The notes beneath the pieces are model-generated. The model saw only the letters and a program-made list of their open reading frames with translations. It had not been told where the DNA came from and did not search any database. Of a DNA stretch of 64,000 nt, positions 44,612-53,122 are shown one piece after another. Numbering within the stretch: the first letter of the stretch is position 1; the number at the start of each line of letters is the position of its first letter. Location: assembly GCF_001592305.1 (NCBI RefSeq), contig NZ_BCWR01000012.1, positions 108,123-172,122 on the forward strand, in the 5' to 3' direction. This DNA is from Hydrogenophaga taeniospiralis CCUG 15921. GTDB taxonomy: Bacteria; Pseudomonadota; Gammaproteobacteria; Burkholderiales; Burkholderiaceae_C. Made by a program: the position numbers and the translations under genes.

Positions 44612-46192
44612 TCAGACCGTTGCCGGTTCCTTGCTGCGCGCCCTCGTTGGCTGCTGGGTCTTTCCTGTCAGGATGCTGTAGACCACATGCGCAATCTTGT
44701 TCGCCAGCAACGAGGGCACTGCGTTTCCAACTTGGTGAAACTGCTGCGTACGGTTTCCCTGAAAAAAGTAGTTGTCTGGAAAAGTCTGCAACCTGGCGGC
44801 CTCCCGAACTGTAAAGCTGCGGCACTGCACGGGGTCAGGGTGAATGAAGTAGTGCCCGTCCTTGGCAATGTGGCTGGTCACTGTTGTGCTCGGTAAGTCC
44901 TTGAGCTGAACCCGGAAGCGATCCACGAACTTCCCGCTCTCCCAGTTCGCATGGTCAGGAGCCAGCCCCTTGAGCGCGAACTCCAGATGCCCCTTGGGCG
45001 TACGACCATTGGCTCGACCATATGCTGCCGTGTAAAAGTAGCGCGCGAGGTCGCTCGACATGTGTGAACGAGTTTCTGAATTCAGCCAAACCTCCAGCCT
45101 CGGGTCCTGCACCCACCGATGAAAAGCTGTGAGGCCCTTCTTTTCCGCTTGGTGGCTATACCGGAGTCCCCCGGTTTCAAGAACCGTGCCGACTTTCGCG
45201 CAAGCAGCCTGCATCTCGAAAACGAGCAACTCCATGTCTTTCTTGCTGGCGTCCTTAATCAGTCGCTCCGCATGCTTCTTGACCTCGTCGCGCCAGTCGC
45301 TGTCACTGTCTCCCCGGCTCAGGCGACTGCGCAACTGGGGCAAAGAACCGATGGCGATGTCCACGGACAGGGCGCTGCCCGGTTTAAGGAATTTCCCCCC
45401 GTCGTAAGGCAGGTCCTCGCGAACCCCTAGCAGGATGACCCGATGCCGAGCCTGCGGTATTCCAAAACGCTCCGATTCGATGATGAACGAGTTCACATCG
45501 ATGGCTGCAGGGTCATCTCCTTGCCGGAAAGAGATGGGAGCCACAAGCGAGTGGATGGTGTACTTCGCCCCGCCAGGAATTCCCAGCGCCTCGCCGGGGT
45601 CGGACAGGTCTCTCAGAATGTCCTGAAACACGTGGCGGCCCCCCACCTTAGCCGACAGGATACCTTTCACGTTCTCCATCACGAAGACAGCGGGTTGCGT
45701 CTTGCGCACGATTCGCAAGTACTCGAGGTAGAGAAAGTGGCGGTGGTCATCCTCCGCCACATAGTCCTCATTGCCCTTGTTCCTTGCCCGACCCACCAGC
45801 GAGTACGCCTGACAGGGAGGACCTCCAATCAGCACCGTTTCGTCTGCGCGAAGCTTTGCTTTGTCCAGCAGCTCATCCAGCTGGCGATTGTGTTCAGCCT
45901 CACCAAGGGTAAGTCTGTGCGCCTCACTGGTCGCATCGTTCCAGGCAGACTTCGCCACCCTAGAGGGGTGCGGTGCATCTTCAGAGTGGCAGAAGTTGTA
46001 GTAAGCCGAGAGCGCGGCCTCGTCCCCTTGGATACGGCGGAAGAAGCTGCGAAGCGTGAGAGTCCTGTGGGCACTCTCTTCCATCTCGGCCGAAAGCACG
46101 ATCCCGAACTTGTCACCATCGCCATAGGCTGCGAAGCCCTCCCCCAGACCACCCGGCCCCGCAAAAAGGTCAACGACCTTGAATGTCATCAT
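44612..46192 (-). CDS. dcm: C5 DNA cytosine methyltransferase
   Basis: This 526-aa protein has the C5-MTase motifs in order: I DLFAGPGGLGEGF (residues 8-20), IV GGPPCQAYSLVGR with the catalytic Cys (about 125), VI VMENVKG (about 171), VIII QARHRVILLG (about 247) and X QVGNAVPSLLANKIA near the C-terminus. The start at 46192 leaves 34 nt after vsr. In this setting it probably protects host DNA from the Z1/PD-(D/E)XK/AIPR machinery. It converges on that operon. Confidence 0.93.
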   Translation of the reverse strand: MMTFKVVDLFAGPGGLGEGFAAYGDGDKFGIVLSAEMEESAHRTLTLRSFFRRIQGDEAALSAYYNFCHSEDAPHPSRVAKSAWNDATSEAHRLTLGEAEHNRQLDELLDKAKLRADETVLIGGPPCQAYSLVGRARNKGNEDYVAEDDHRHFLYLEYLRIVRKTQPAVFVMENVKGILSAKVGGRHVFQDILRDLSDPGEALGIPGGAKYTIHSLVAPISFRQGDDPAAIDVNSFIIESERFGIPQARHRVILLGVREDLPYDGGKFLKPGSALSVDIAIGSLPQLRSRLSRGDSDSDWRDEVKKHAERLIKDASKKDMELLVFEMQAACAKVGTVLETGGLRYSHQAEKKGLTAFHRWVQDPRLEVWLNSETRSHMSSDLARYFYTAAYGRANGRTPKGHLEFALKGLAPDHANWESGKFVDRFRVQLKDLPSTTVTSHIAKDGHYFIHPDPVQCRSFTVREAARLQTFPDNYFFQGNRTQQFHQVGNAVPSLLANKIAHVVYSILTGKTQQPTRARSKEPATV

Positions 46193-46226
46193 GCTCCCGT
46201 CCAGCACCGGTCCTCCCGTGCCTCCA

Positions 46227-46694
46227 TCAACAATCACCTGCGGAGGATGCCTCCGAAAGCTCTCCATACGAATCGCAAGCTTCGACCCACATTGACAGTG
46301 CACCGGCCAGCTCCGCGTCGTCCTTGCTGCCCCGCAGGTAGCACTCCCAGACCACCAGCACCCGCCACCCCAAGGCCCGCAGCTTCGCAATGGCTGCCTC
46401 ATCCCTTTCGCGATTTCTGGTCAGCTTGGCGCGCCAGAAATCCTCGCGCGTCCCCGGCACCCGGGCCAGTCGGCAACCCTGGTGCAAATGCCAGAAACAG
46501 CCATGGACGAATATGGCTATCCGCCGACTTGGCAAGACGATGTCCGGGGTACCAGGTAGGTCGCCACGGTGAAGTCGGAAGCGATAGCCCTGCCGATGCA
46601 GAAGCCGCCTTACCCTGATTTCAGGCACAGTGTTCCGGCTGCGGATGCCCGACATCATCTGGCTGCGCCTGAGAGCTGGAACAACGTCAGTCAC
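46227..46694 (-). CDS. vsr: very short patch repair (Vsr) endonuclease
   Basis: This 155-aa protein has the Vsr core MSGIRSRNTVPEIRVRRLLH, LPGTPDIVLPSRRIAIFVHG with the catalytic Asp, CFWHLHQGC with His and Cys zinc ligands, and ALGWRVLVVWECYLRG. Vsr nicks beside T:G mismatches that arise when 5-methylcytosine deaminates. A GTG start at 46694 has GGAG upstream. It precedes dcm on the same strand, the usual pairing. Confidence 0.93.
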   Translation of the reverse strand: MTDVVPALRRSQMMSGIRSRNTVPEIRVRRLLHRQGYRFRLHRGDLPGTPDIVLPSRRIAIFVHGCFWHLHQGCRLARVPGTREDFWRAKLTRNRERDEAAIAKLRALGWRVLVVWECYLRGSKDDAELAGALSMWVEACDSYGELSEASSAGDC

Positions 46695-47110
46695 GTCAGA
46701 GTCTCCACATCCAACGACATGAAAACCGATGTCGTAACAGCTATACCTTTTCCAGTGTGCAATGTGTCTTTCCGTTATCTCAGGATAGTACTAGGAGCTA
46801 GGCATCTTCCAAGCTCTGTAGCGAGAGATATCTTGAAAGTGGCACTCCACCCCTCCCTGGAGAAAGAGCCTAGAAGACGAGCAATTGCTCCCATGTGCCG
46901 ATGGTTTGGGGCCTACAAGGTCAAGACCACCGATGGCAGCACGACCCTGACCACCGGGTTTCGCACCAAACACATCAAAAGGAAGTGAGCCGACGTGTTC
47001 GGTCATAGGCTGATTCCTTCAGTGGACATCCCTGCTCTTGGTGGTCAGCCTTCCCAGCAGTTGCAAAAGGTCTTCAATCCGTATGGTGATCAGTTTGCAG
47101 TTCAAATGAC
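46695..47110. other. 416-bp region between vsr and the AbiE pair, no confident gene
   Basis: A plus-strand frame at 46719-46988 (89 codons, MKTDVVTAIPFPVCN...) has no recognisable family and no good ribosome binding site. The stretch is AT-richer than the chromosome and probably holds the vsr promoter and the right border of the horizontally acquired segment. No repeat matching the left border was seen. Confidence 0.4.
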
Positions 47111-47158
47111 TGTTCCAATTATTCGTCAAATATATACAATCGACGCATAAATGGAACA
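47111..47158. promoter_or_regulatory. long palindromic operator of the AbiE toxin-antitoxin operon
   Basis: The arms at 47111-47127 (TGTTCCAATTATTCGTC) and 47142-47158 (GACGCATAAATGGAACA) match at 15 of 17 positions as an inverted repeat, around a 14-bp spacer holding a -10-like TATACAAT. The right arm ends 3 bp before the abiEi ATG. AbiEi antitoxins are known to repress their own promoters through inverted repeats. Confidence 0.75.
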
Positions 47159-47161
47159 AAC

Positions 47162-47788
47162 ATGGACCCCATGCCACTCGACGCTGAAAGCCCCACCCAC
47201 ACCCAGCGCGTCCACGATCTGATGGCGAGCAAGGGGTTGCTGCGCCCGAGAGACCTTGATGCCATGGGTGTGCCCCGGGTGACGCTGACGCGCATGACCG
47301 CCGCCGGTTTGCTGGAACGGGTGGGCCGCGGCCTCTATCGGCTGTCCGACCATCCGACGACAGAAAACGAAAGCCTGCTGACCGTGGCCCGGCGGGTGCC
47401 GCAGGCGGTGTTCTGCCTGCTGACCGCGCTGCAATTCCACGAGCTCACCACCCAGTTGCCGCGCCAGGTGTGGATCGCCATGCCGCGAGGTAGCCACGCG
47501 CCCCGGCTCGACTACCCACCCATCAGGATGGTGCAGTTCACGGGCGAGGCCTATTCGGCCGGCATCGAGGTGGTCGAGCGCGATGGTGTGGCGCTGCGGG
47601 TGTACAGCGTCGCCAAGACCGTGGCCGATTGTTTCAAGCACCGCCACAAGATCGGCCTGGACGTGGCGCTGGAGGCACTGAAGGAAGCGAGGGCTCAGCG
47701 CAAGGCCACGGCCGACGATCTGTGGCACTGCGCCAAGGTGTGCCGCGTGGCCCAGGTGATGCGCCCTTATCTGGAGGCCATTGAATGA
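47162..47788 (+). CDS. abiEi: AbiEi-family type IV antitoxin
   Basis: This 208-aa protein has an N-terminal winged HTH (RVHDLMASKGLLRPRDLDAM, TRMTAAGLLERVGRGLYRLS) and the C-terminal AbiEi domain (ESLLTVARRVPQAVFCLLTA, RVYSVAKTVADCFKHRHKIG). Type IV antitoxins do not bind their toxin; they counter its effect and repress the operon. The stop overlaps the toxin start by 4 nt. GC content returns to the chromosome level here. Confidence 0.93.
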   Translation: MDPMPLDAESPTHTQRVHDLMASKGLLRPRDLDAMGVPRVTLTRMTAAGLLERVGRGLYRLSDHPTTENESLLTVARRVPQAVFCLLTALQFHELTTQLPRQVWIAMPRGSHAPRLDYPPIRMVQFTGEAYSAGIEVVERDGVALRVYSVAKTVADCFKHRHKIGLDVALEALKEARAQRKATADDLWHCAKVCRVAQVMRPYLEAIE

Positions 47789-48666
47789 CCCTGGATGTGG
47801 CGCAGTCGGTGCGGGCGCGTTTGCTGAACCTGGCCAAGGCCGAGGGGGTGGACTTCAACCAGGTGCTGGTGCGCTTTGCGCTGGAACGCATGCTCTACCG
47901 GTTGAGTCGGTCGACGCATGCTGAACGCTTCGTGCTCAAGGGCGCACTGCTGTTCACCCTCTGGTACGACATGCCACACCGCGCCACGCGCGACGCGGAC
48001 TTGCTGGGTTTCGGGGCCAGCGATCTGGCCTCGGTGGTGCAGACCTTCCGCGACATTGCCAGCGTCGAGGCGGACGATGGCATCCGCTTCGATCCGGCGT
48101 CGGTGAGCGCCGAAGACATCCGCAAGGGGGCCGGCTATGCCGGAGCGCGGGTCCTGATCAGCGCGGACATCGCCAGGGCGCGTTGCAAGACACAAATCGA
48201 CATCGGCTTTGGCGATGCGGTCACGCCCGCGCCGGTGGAGGCGGTCTACCCGGTGTTGATCGCCGACCTGCCCGCTCCTCGCTTGCGCACCTACCCGGTG
48301 TACACGGTCATCGCCGAGAAGCTGCACGCGGTGGCCCTGCTCGGCATGATCAACAGCCGCTTGAAGGACTACCTGGATGTATCGGTCTTGCTGGAACGCG
48401 AAACGCTGGATGTCGGCACGCTGGCGCAGGCCATTGCCGCCACGTTTGAACGGCGTGGCATGGCGGTGCCCGTGGCGCTGCCGGTGGGGCTGACCGACGA
48501 GTTCGCAAACGACCCCACCCGCCAGGCGCTTTGGCAGGCCTTTCTGAAAAAGAACGGACTGAGCCTGCAGCCGCTGCCCGCCACGGTGGCGGCGCTGCGA
48601 GCGGTGTTGGGCCCAGCGCTGCAGGTTGCTGCAGCCCGCACGCGCACCGTTCCATCCGGTCAATGA
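47785..48666 (+). CDS. abiEii: AbiEii/AbiGii nucleotidyltransferase toxin
   Basis: This 293-aa protein has the nucleotidyltransferase-like motifs FVLKGALLFTLW (about 49-60) and RATRDADLLGFG (Asp-x-Asp-type, about 66-77), and later YTVIAEKLHAVALLG and SRLKDYLDVSVLLE. AbiEii toxins transfer nucleotides to tRNA acceptor ends and stop growth during phage infection. It is coupled to abiEi and overlaps the convergent dnaE2 stop by 7 nt. Confidence 0.92.
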   Translation: MTLDVAQSVRARLLNLAKAEGVDFNQVLVRFALERMLYRLSRSTHAERFVLKGALLFTLWYDMPHRATRDADLLGFGASDLASVVQTFRDIASVEADDGIRFDPASVSAEDIRKGAGYAGARVLISADIARARCKTQIDIGFGDAVTPAPVEAVYPVLIADLPAPRLRTYPVYTVIAEKLHAVALLGMINSRLKDYLDVSVLLERETLDVGTLAQAIAATFERRGMAVPVALPVGLTDEFANDPTRQALWQAFLKKNGLSLQPLPATVAALRAVLGPALQVAAARTRTVPSGQ

Positions 48667-51600
48667 AAATCCCGGCTCTCCGTCGCCAGCCGGCCCAACA
48701 GCGGCGTGAGGTCTTCCAGGTGGCCGGCGATGAGGTTGCAGACTTCACCTTCGCGCTGCCACACGCCGTGCACGGCCATCAGGCGTGAGCGGATGAGTTC
48801 GCTGCGCTGGCGCTCGCGCAGGGCTTTCCAGACGATGACTTGCACCACGCCGGTCTCGTCTTCCAGCGTCACGAAGACCACGCCTTTGGAGGTTTCGGGT
48901 TGCTGGCGGCCGGTGACGATGCCGCAGGCGCGCACGAGGCGGCCGTCGGGCGCGTCTTTCAGCGCTGCGGCGGTCATGAAGCGGCGTGCCTGCAGCCGCT
49001 CGCGCAGCAAGGCCAGCGGGTGGCGGCGCAGGGTGAGGCCCAGGCTGGCGTAGTCCCATACGATGGCCTCGCCTTCGGGGGCTTCGGGCAGGGTCAGCGC
49101 GGCTTCGTCCACCGGTGCTTCCTTGAGCAGCTCGGGCGGGGCTTTGAGGGCGGCGGCGTCCCAGACCTGCTGTCTTCTGTGTCCACTGAGGGATTGCAGC
49201 GCGTCGGCGGCGGCGAGTTGTTGCATGGCTTGCTGGTCCAGCTCAGAGCGGCGGGCGAGGTCTTCTGAATCCGTGAATGCCGCTTCTTTGCGCGCAGACA
49301 CGAGGCGTTGCGCTTCGTCGTGCGACAGACCACTGACCAGCCGCAAGCCCAAGCGCACGGCGGGCAGGATGGGTTCGGGGGCGGCCCTCACCCCTGCCCT
49401 CTCCCAGAGGGAGAGGGGGTCGGACACTTCGTCCGCTGAGGCTTCTTCTTCCAGCGTGCAGTCCCAGTCGCTCAGCATCACGTCCACCGGCCGCACTTCC
49501 ACGCCATGGCGCTTCGCGTCCTGCACGAGCTGGCTGGGTGAATAGAAACCCAGCGGCTGGCTGTTGAGCAGGCCGGCCAGGAATTCGGCCGGGTGGTGGC
49601 GCTTGATCCAGCTGCTGTCGTAGACCAGCAGCGCGAAGCTGACCGCGTGGCTTTCGGGGAAGCCGTAGCTGGAAAAGCCTTTCACCTGCTCGACCACGCG
49701 CTGCGCGAAGTCGAGCGGGTAGCCGTTGCGCGTCATGCCGTCGATCAGGCGGTGCTCGTACTGGCCGAGGCCGCCCGTGCGCCGCCACGCGCCCATGGCG
49801 CGGCGCAGGGCGTCGGCCTCGCCGGGCGTGAAATCGGCCGCGATCATGGCGATCTGCATGCACTGCTCCTGGAACACGGGCACGCCCAGCGTGCGTTTGA
49901 GCGCGGCTTCGAGCCCCTTGGGGTAGTCCACCCGCTCCTTGCCCTGGCGGCGGTTCAGGTAGGGGTGGACCGCGCCGCCCTGGATGGGGCCGGGCCGCAC
50001 CAGCGCCACCTCGACCACCAGGTCGTAGAACTCGCGCGGCCGCAGGCGCGGCAGCATGCTCATCTGCGCGCGGCTCTCGATCTGGAACACGCCCACGGTG
50101 TCGGCGGCGCAGATCATGTCGTAGGTGGCTTCGTCCTTGTCGGGGATGTCCTGCAGGCGGAATGCAAACCCTTTGCGCTGGCTGATGAAGTCGAGCGACT
50201 TGCGGATCGCAGTGAGCATGCCCAGCGCGAGCACGTCCACCTTGAGCAGGCCCATGGCGTCGAGGTCGTCCTTGTCCCACTCGATCACGGTGCGGTCGGC
50301 CATGGTGGCGTTTTCGATCGGTACCAGGCGCGAGAGCGGGCCGCGCGTGAGCACGAAGCCGCCGGTGTGCTGCGAGAGGTGGCGCGGAAAACCCATGAGC
50401 TGGCCGGTGAGTTCGACGAGCTGGCGCACCTTCAGACTGTCCGGGTCCAGCCCGGCTTCGCGGATGCGCTCGGGCGCGAAGCCGTCCTCGCCCCACCAGC
50501 GGTGGCCGCTGCCCAGCGCGTCGAGTGACGCCTCATCGAACCCCAGGGCCTTGCCCACGTCGCGCAGGGCGCTGCGCGGGCGGTAGCTGATGACGGTGGC
50601 GGTGAGTGCGGCGCGCTCACGGCCGTATTTGCGGTAGAGGTACTGGATGACTTCTTCGCGCCGCTCGTGCTCGAAGTCCACGTCGATGTCGGGCGGCTCG
50701 TTGCGCTCGCGCGAGATGAAGCGCTCGAACAGCACCGAGGCGCGCGCCGGGTCCACCTCGGTGATGCCCAGGCAGTAGCAGACCGCGCTGTTGGCCGCCG
50801 AGCCCCGGCCCTGGCAGAGGATGTGCTGCGAGCGCGCGAAGGCGACGATGTCGTACACGGTGAGGAAGTAGTGTTCGTAGCGCAGCTCGGCAATGAGCGC
50901 GAGCTCGTGTTCCACCTGCTGCCGCACTTTGTCTGTCGTGCCGGCGGGCCAGCGCTGGCGCATGCCCTCGTAGGCCAGGCGGCGCAGGTGGCTGGCCGGC
51001 GTTTCACCCGGCGGCACGACTTCGCTGGGGTACTGGTACGCCAGCTCGTCGAGCGAGAAGGCGCAGCGCCCGGCGACCTTCAGCGTCTCGGCCAGCAGCG
51101 CTTCGGGGTAACTCTGTGCCAATTCCAGGCGCGAGCGCAGGCGCTGCTCGGCATTGGGCGCGAGCGCGTGGCCGCATTCGATCAAGGGCTTGCCGATGCG
51201 TGTGGCGGTGAGCACGTCCTGCAGGGCCTTGCGCGAGCGCACGTGCATGTGCACGTCGCCCACGGCCACCAGCGGCACGGCGGTGAGCTCGCTGCTCTGG
51301 CGCAGCCGATGCAGGCGCACCTCGTCGTCCATCAGCTGCAGTTGCTCCACGCCCAGCCAGCAGCGGCCCAGAAAATGCAGCAACAGCCAGCGCGCCACGC
51401 TGTCCATCTGCGCCTGGCTGCTGCCGCGCTGCGGGACCGCGATCACGAGGCAGTCGGCCAGCGTGTCGGCGCTGATGTTCTTCCGTGTGAGGCGGTACGT
51501 GCCCTTGGGCGCCGTGCGGCGCAGCCGGGTGATGAACTCGCAGAGGTTGCCGTAACCGTTGAGGTTGGTGGCGAGCACGACGAGGGTGAACGGCGCGTCG

Positions 51601-51824
51601 CACGACACGCTGAACTGGCTGCCCACGAGCAGCTTCAGACCCCGCTTTTTCGCGGCCACATGGGCGCGCACGATGCCGGCCAGCGAACACTCGTCGGTGA
51701 GCGCGAGCGCGCTGTAGCCCAGCGCCTGGGCGCGCTCCACCAGCTCTTCGGGCTTGCTCGCGCCGCGCAGGAAGCTGAAGTTGGAGAGGCAGCGCAGTTC
51801 GGCGTAGTGGGGAATGCTGGTCAT
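48660..51824 (-). CDS. dnaE2: error-prone DNA polymerase DnaE2
   Basis: This 1054-aa C-family polymerase has an N-terminal PHP domain (HYAELRCLSNFSFLRGASKP), the catalytic palm (PDIDVDFEHERREEVIQYLY, then YRPRSALRDVGKALGF) and a C-terminal OB fold (DETGVVQVIVWKALRERQRS). Near residues 798-822 the family sequence is interrupted by DPLSLWERAGVRAAPEPIL, translated from a REP-like palindrome. DnaE2 works with ImuA and ImuB in damage-induced translesion synthesis. Its ATG overlaps the imuB stop (ATGA). Confidence 0.95.
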   Translation of the reverse strand: MTSIPHYAELRCLSNFSFLRGASKPEELVERAQALGYSALALTDECSLAGIVRAHVAAKKRGLKLLVGSQFSVSCDAPFTLVVLATNLNGYGNLCEFITRLRRTAPKGTYRLTRKNISADTLADCLVIAVPQRGSSQAQMDSVARWLLLHFLGRCWLGVEQLQLMDDEVRLHRLRQSSELTAVPLVAVGDVHMHVRSRKALQDVLTATRIGKPLIECGHALAPNAEQRLRSRLELAQSYPEALLAETLKVAGRCAFSLDELAYQYPSEVVPPGETPASHLRRLAYEGMRQRWPAGTTDKVRQQVEHELALIAELRYEHYFLTVYDIVAFARSQHILCQGRGSAANSAVCYCLGITEVDPARASVLFERFISRERNEPPDIDVDFEHERREEVIQYLYRKYGRERAALTATVISYRPRSALRDVGKALGFDEASLDALGSGHRWWGEDGFAPERIREAGLDPDSLKVRQLVELTGQLMGFPRHLSQHTGGFVLTRGPLSRLVPIENATMADRTVIEWDKDDLDAMGLLKVDVLALGMLTAIRKSLDFISQRKGFAFRLQDIPDKDEATYDMICAADTVGVFQIESRAQMSMLPRLRPREFYDLVVEVALVRPGPIQGGAVHPYLNRRQGKERVDYPKGLEAALKRTLGVPVFQEQCMQIAMIAADFTPGEADALRRAMGAWRRTGGLGQYEHRLIDGMTRNGYPLDFAQRVVEQVKGFSSYGFPESHAVSFALLVYDSSWIKRHHPAEFLAGLLNSQPLGFYSPSQLVQDAKRHGVEVRPVDVMLSDWDCTLEEEASADEVSDPLSLWERAGVRAAPEPILPAVRLGLRLVSGLSHDEAQRLVSARKEAAFTDSEDLARRSELDQQAMQQLAAADALQSLSGHRRQQVWDAAALKAPPELLKEAPVDEAALTLPEAPEGEAIVWDYASLGLTLRRHPLALLRERLQARRFMTAAALKDAPDGRLVRACGIVTGRQQPETSKGVVFVTLEDETGVVQVIVWKALRERQRSELIRSRLMAVHGVWQREGEVCNLIAGHLEDLTPLLGRLATESRDFH
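49397..49417. repeat. REP-like palindrome inside dnaE2
   Basis: CCCTCTCCC-AGA-GGGAGAGGG is a perfect 9-bp hairpin preceded by CCCTCACCCCTG, the form of repetitive extragenic palindromes common in proteobacteria. It is read in frame within dnaE2. Confidence 0.75.
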
Positions 51825-53122
51825 GCAAACACCCCATGCAGGAACCACGCGGGCGCCTCGTCCAGCCGGGTCTGGAACACCCACAACACGCCCGCCTCCG
51901 ACTGCGCGACCCAGTAGTCGCGCACCACTTGGCGCATCTGCCCGGCGGCTTCATCGCGGTCCCACCAGCCACCGTCCACCCGCTGCGGGCCGGCCAGCAG
52001 TTGCAGCTCGCCCTGGTAATACGGCCGGTTGCCACGCATCAGCAGCCTGAGCGGCGCGGGAAGGATGAAGCCGGGCTGCGGCAGATCGCTGACCGTGGCG
52101 GACTTTCGGGGCAAGGGCTCGGCGGCCGGCTGCCAGCGGCACATCCACTCGGGCCGGTGGTCTTCGCACAGCACCGGGCGCACCACACGCTGCGGCCCCA
52201 GGCGGGCGGCGATGCGCTCCAGCACCAGGTGCAGCGTCTCGCCCTGGCGCACGGTGTCGGGCAGCAACGAGGCACTGGTTTCTTCCAGCGGCCGCACGTC
52301 GTCGGCCGTCAACAGCAGATCGCCCACCGGCGCCAGCAGTTCCACCCGGGCCAGGTGTTCGGCGAGCAGGCGGCACAGGTGCTCCAGGTGGCGCGTGGGC
52401 TCGGCCGTGCGCACGGTGAGGCTGCCGCCCTCGCCAGCCGATTTCGCACGCATCGCGTCGTGCGCCCAGTGCAGGGTGAACGCGGTGGTGCCGCTGTGGC
52501 GCGCGGCGAGCCAGCCACAGAGCGAGAGCAGCAGGCGGCGCGCGCCGAACAGCAGGGCCGGGGCGTCGTCCACGCGGAACATGAGCTCCAGCCGCTGCGC
52601 GAAGCGCTCGGGCAGCGCGATCCAGCGGTGCACCTCGGGTGCGCGGCCGTAGGCCCGGTCGAGCGCGGCGAGCAGCTGTTTGTCGAAACGCCGGCCGATG
52701 CCCCCGCGCGGCAGGCGCCGCACGTCGCCCAGGGTCCGACAACCGATGTGCGCCAGCGTGAGGCGGTGCGGCCGCACGGCGCTGAGCGTTTCCATGGGCA
52801 GGGCGTCGAGCGACACGTCCAGGGGTTGGCGAAAACCGTCGTCCACACCGGCACGCGCCAGCGCCAGCGCGGCCAGGCTGTTGGGCGCCCAGGCGATCCG
52901 GCTCACGCCCAGCTCGGCGCCTTCCGACGCCACACGCTCGCGCAGCGCGCGCCAGCCACCAAACAGGCGCACGCTGGCCGCCAGCTCCATGACCACGGCT
53001 TCGTCGGCGACAGCAACCCGGGGCGTGAATTGGAGGGCCCAGATCGCCAGCGCCTGCAGCGCCGCGTCAGTGGGCGACGCGGTGTCGTCGGGGGCCGGCA
53101 GCAGGAGCGCTGACCAGAGCAT
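51821..53122 (-). CDS. imuB: ImuB, Y-family polymerase-like mutagenesis protein
   Basis: This 433-aa protein starts at MLWSALLLP, typical of ImuB, and has a Y-family little-finger and thumb layout (ALARAGVDDGFRQPLDVSLD, LAHIGCRTLGDVRRLPRGGI, RRFDKQLLAALDRAYG) but lacks the catalytic acidic residues of active Y-family enzymes. ImuB links the clamp to DnaE2. It overlaps imuA by 56 nt and dnaE2 by 4 nt. Confidence 0.92.
   Translation of the reverse strand: MLWSALLLPAPDDTASPTDAALQALAIWALQFTPRVAVADEAVVMELAASVRLFGGWRALRERVASEGAELGVSRIAWAPNSLAALALARAGVDDGFRQPLDVSLDALPMETLSAVRPHRLTLAHIGCRTLGDVRRLPRGGIGRRFDKQLLAALDRAYGRAPEVHRWIALPERFAQRLELMFRVDDAPALLFGARRLLLSLCGWLAARHSGTTAFTLHWAHDAMRAKSAGEGGSLTVRTAEPTRHLEHLCRLLAEHLARVELLAPVGDLLLTADDVRPLEETSASLLPDTVRQGETLHLVLERIAARLGPQRVVRPVLCEDHRPEWMCRWQPAAEPLPRKSATVSDLPQPGFILPAPLRLLMRGNRPYYQGELQLLAGPQRVDGGWWDRDEAAGQMRQVVRDYWVAQSEAGVLWVFQTRLDEAPAWFLHGVFA

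Noticed and set aside
46719..46988. 89-codon plus-strand frame between vsr and abiEi
   Set aside because: No family, no ribosome binding site and mixed composition; reported only as part of an intergenic region.
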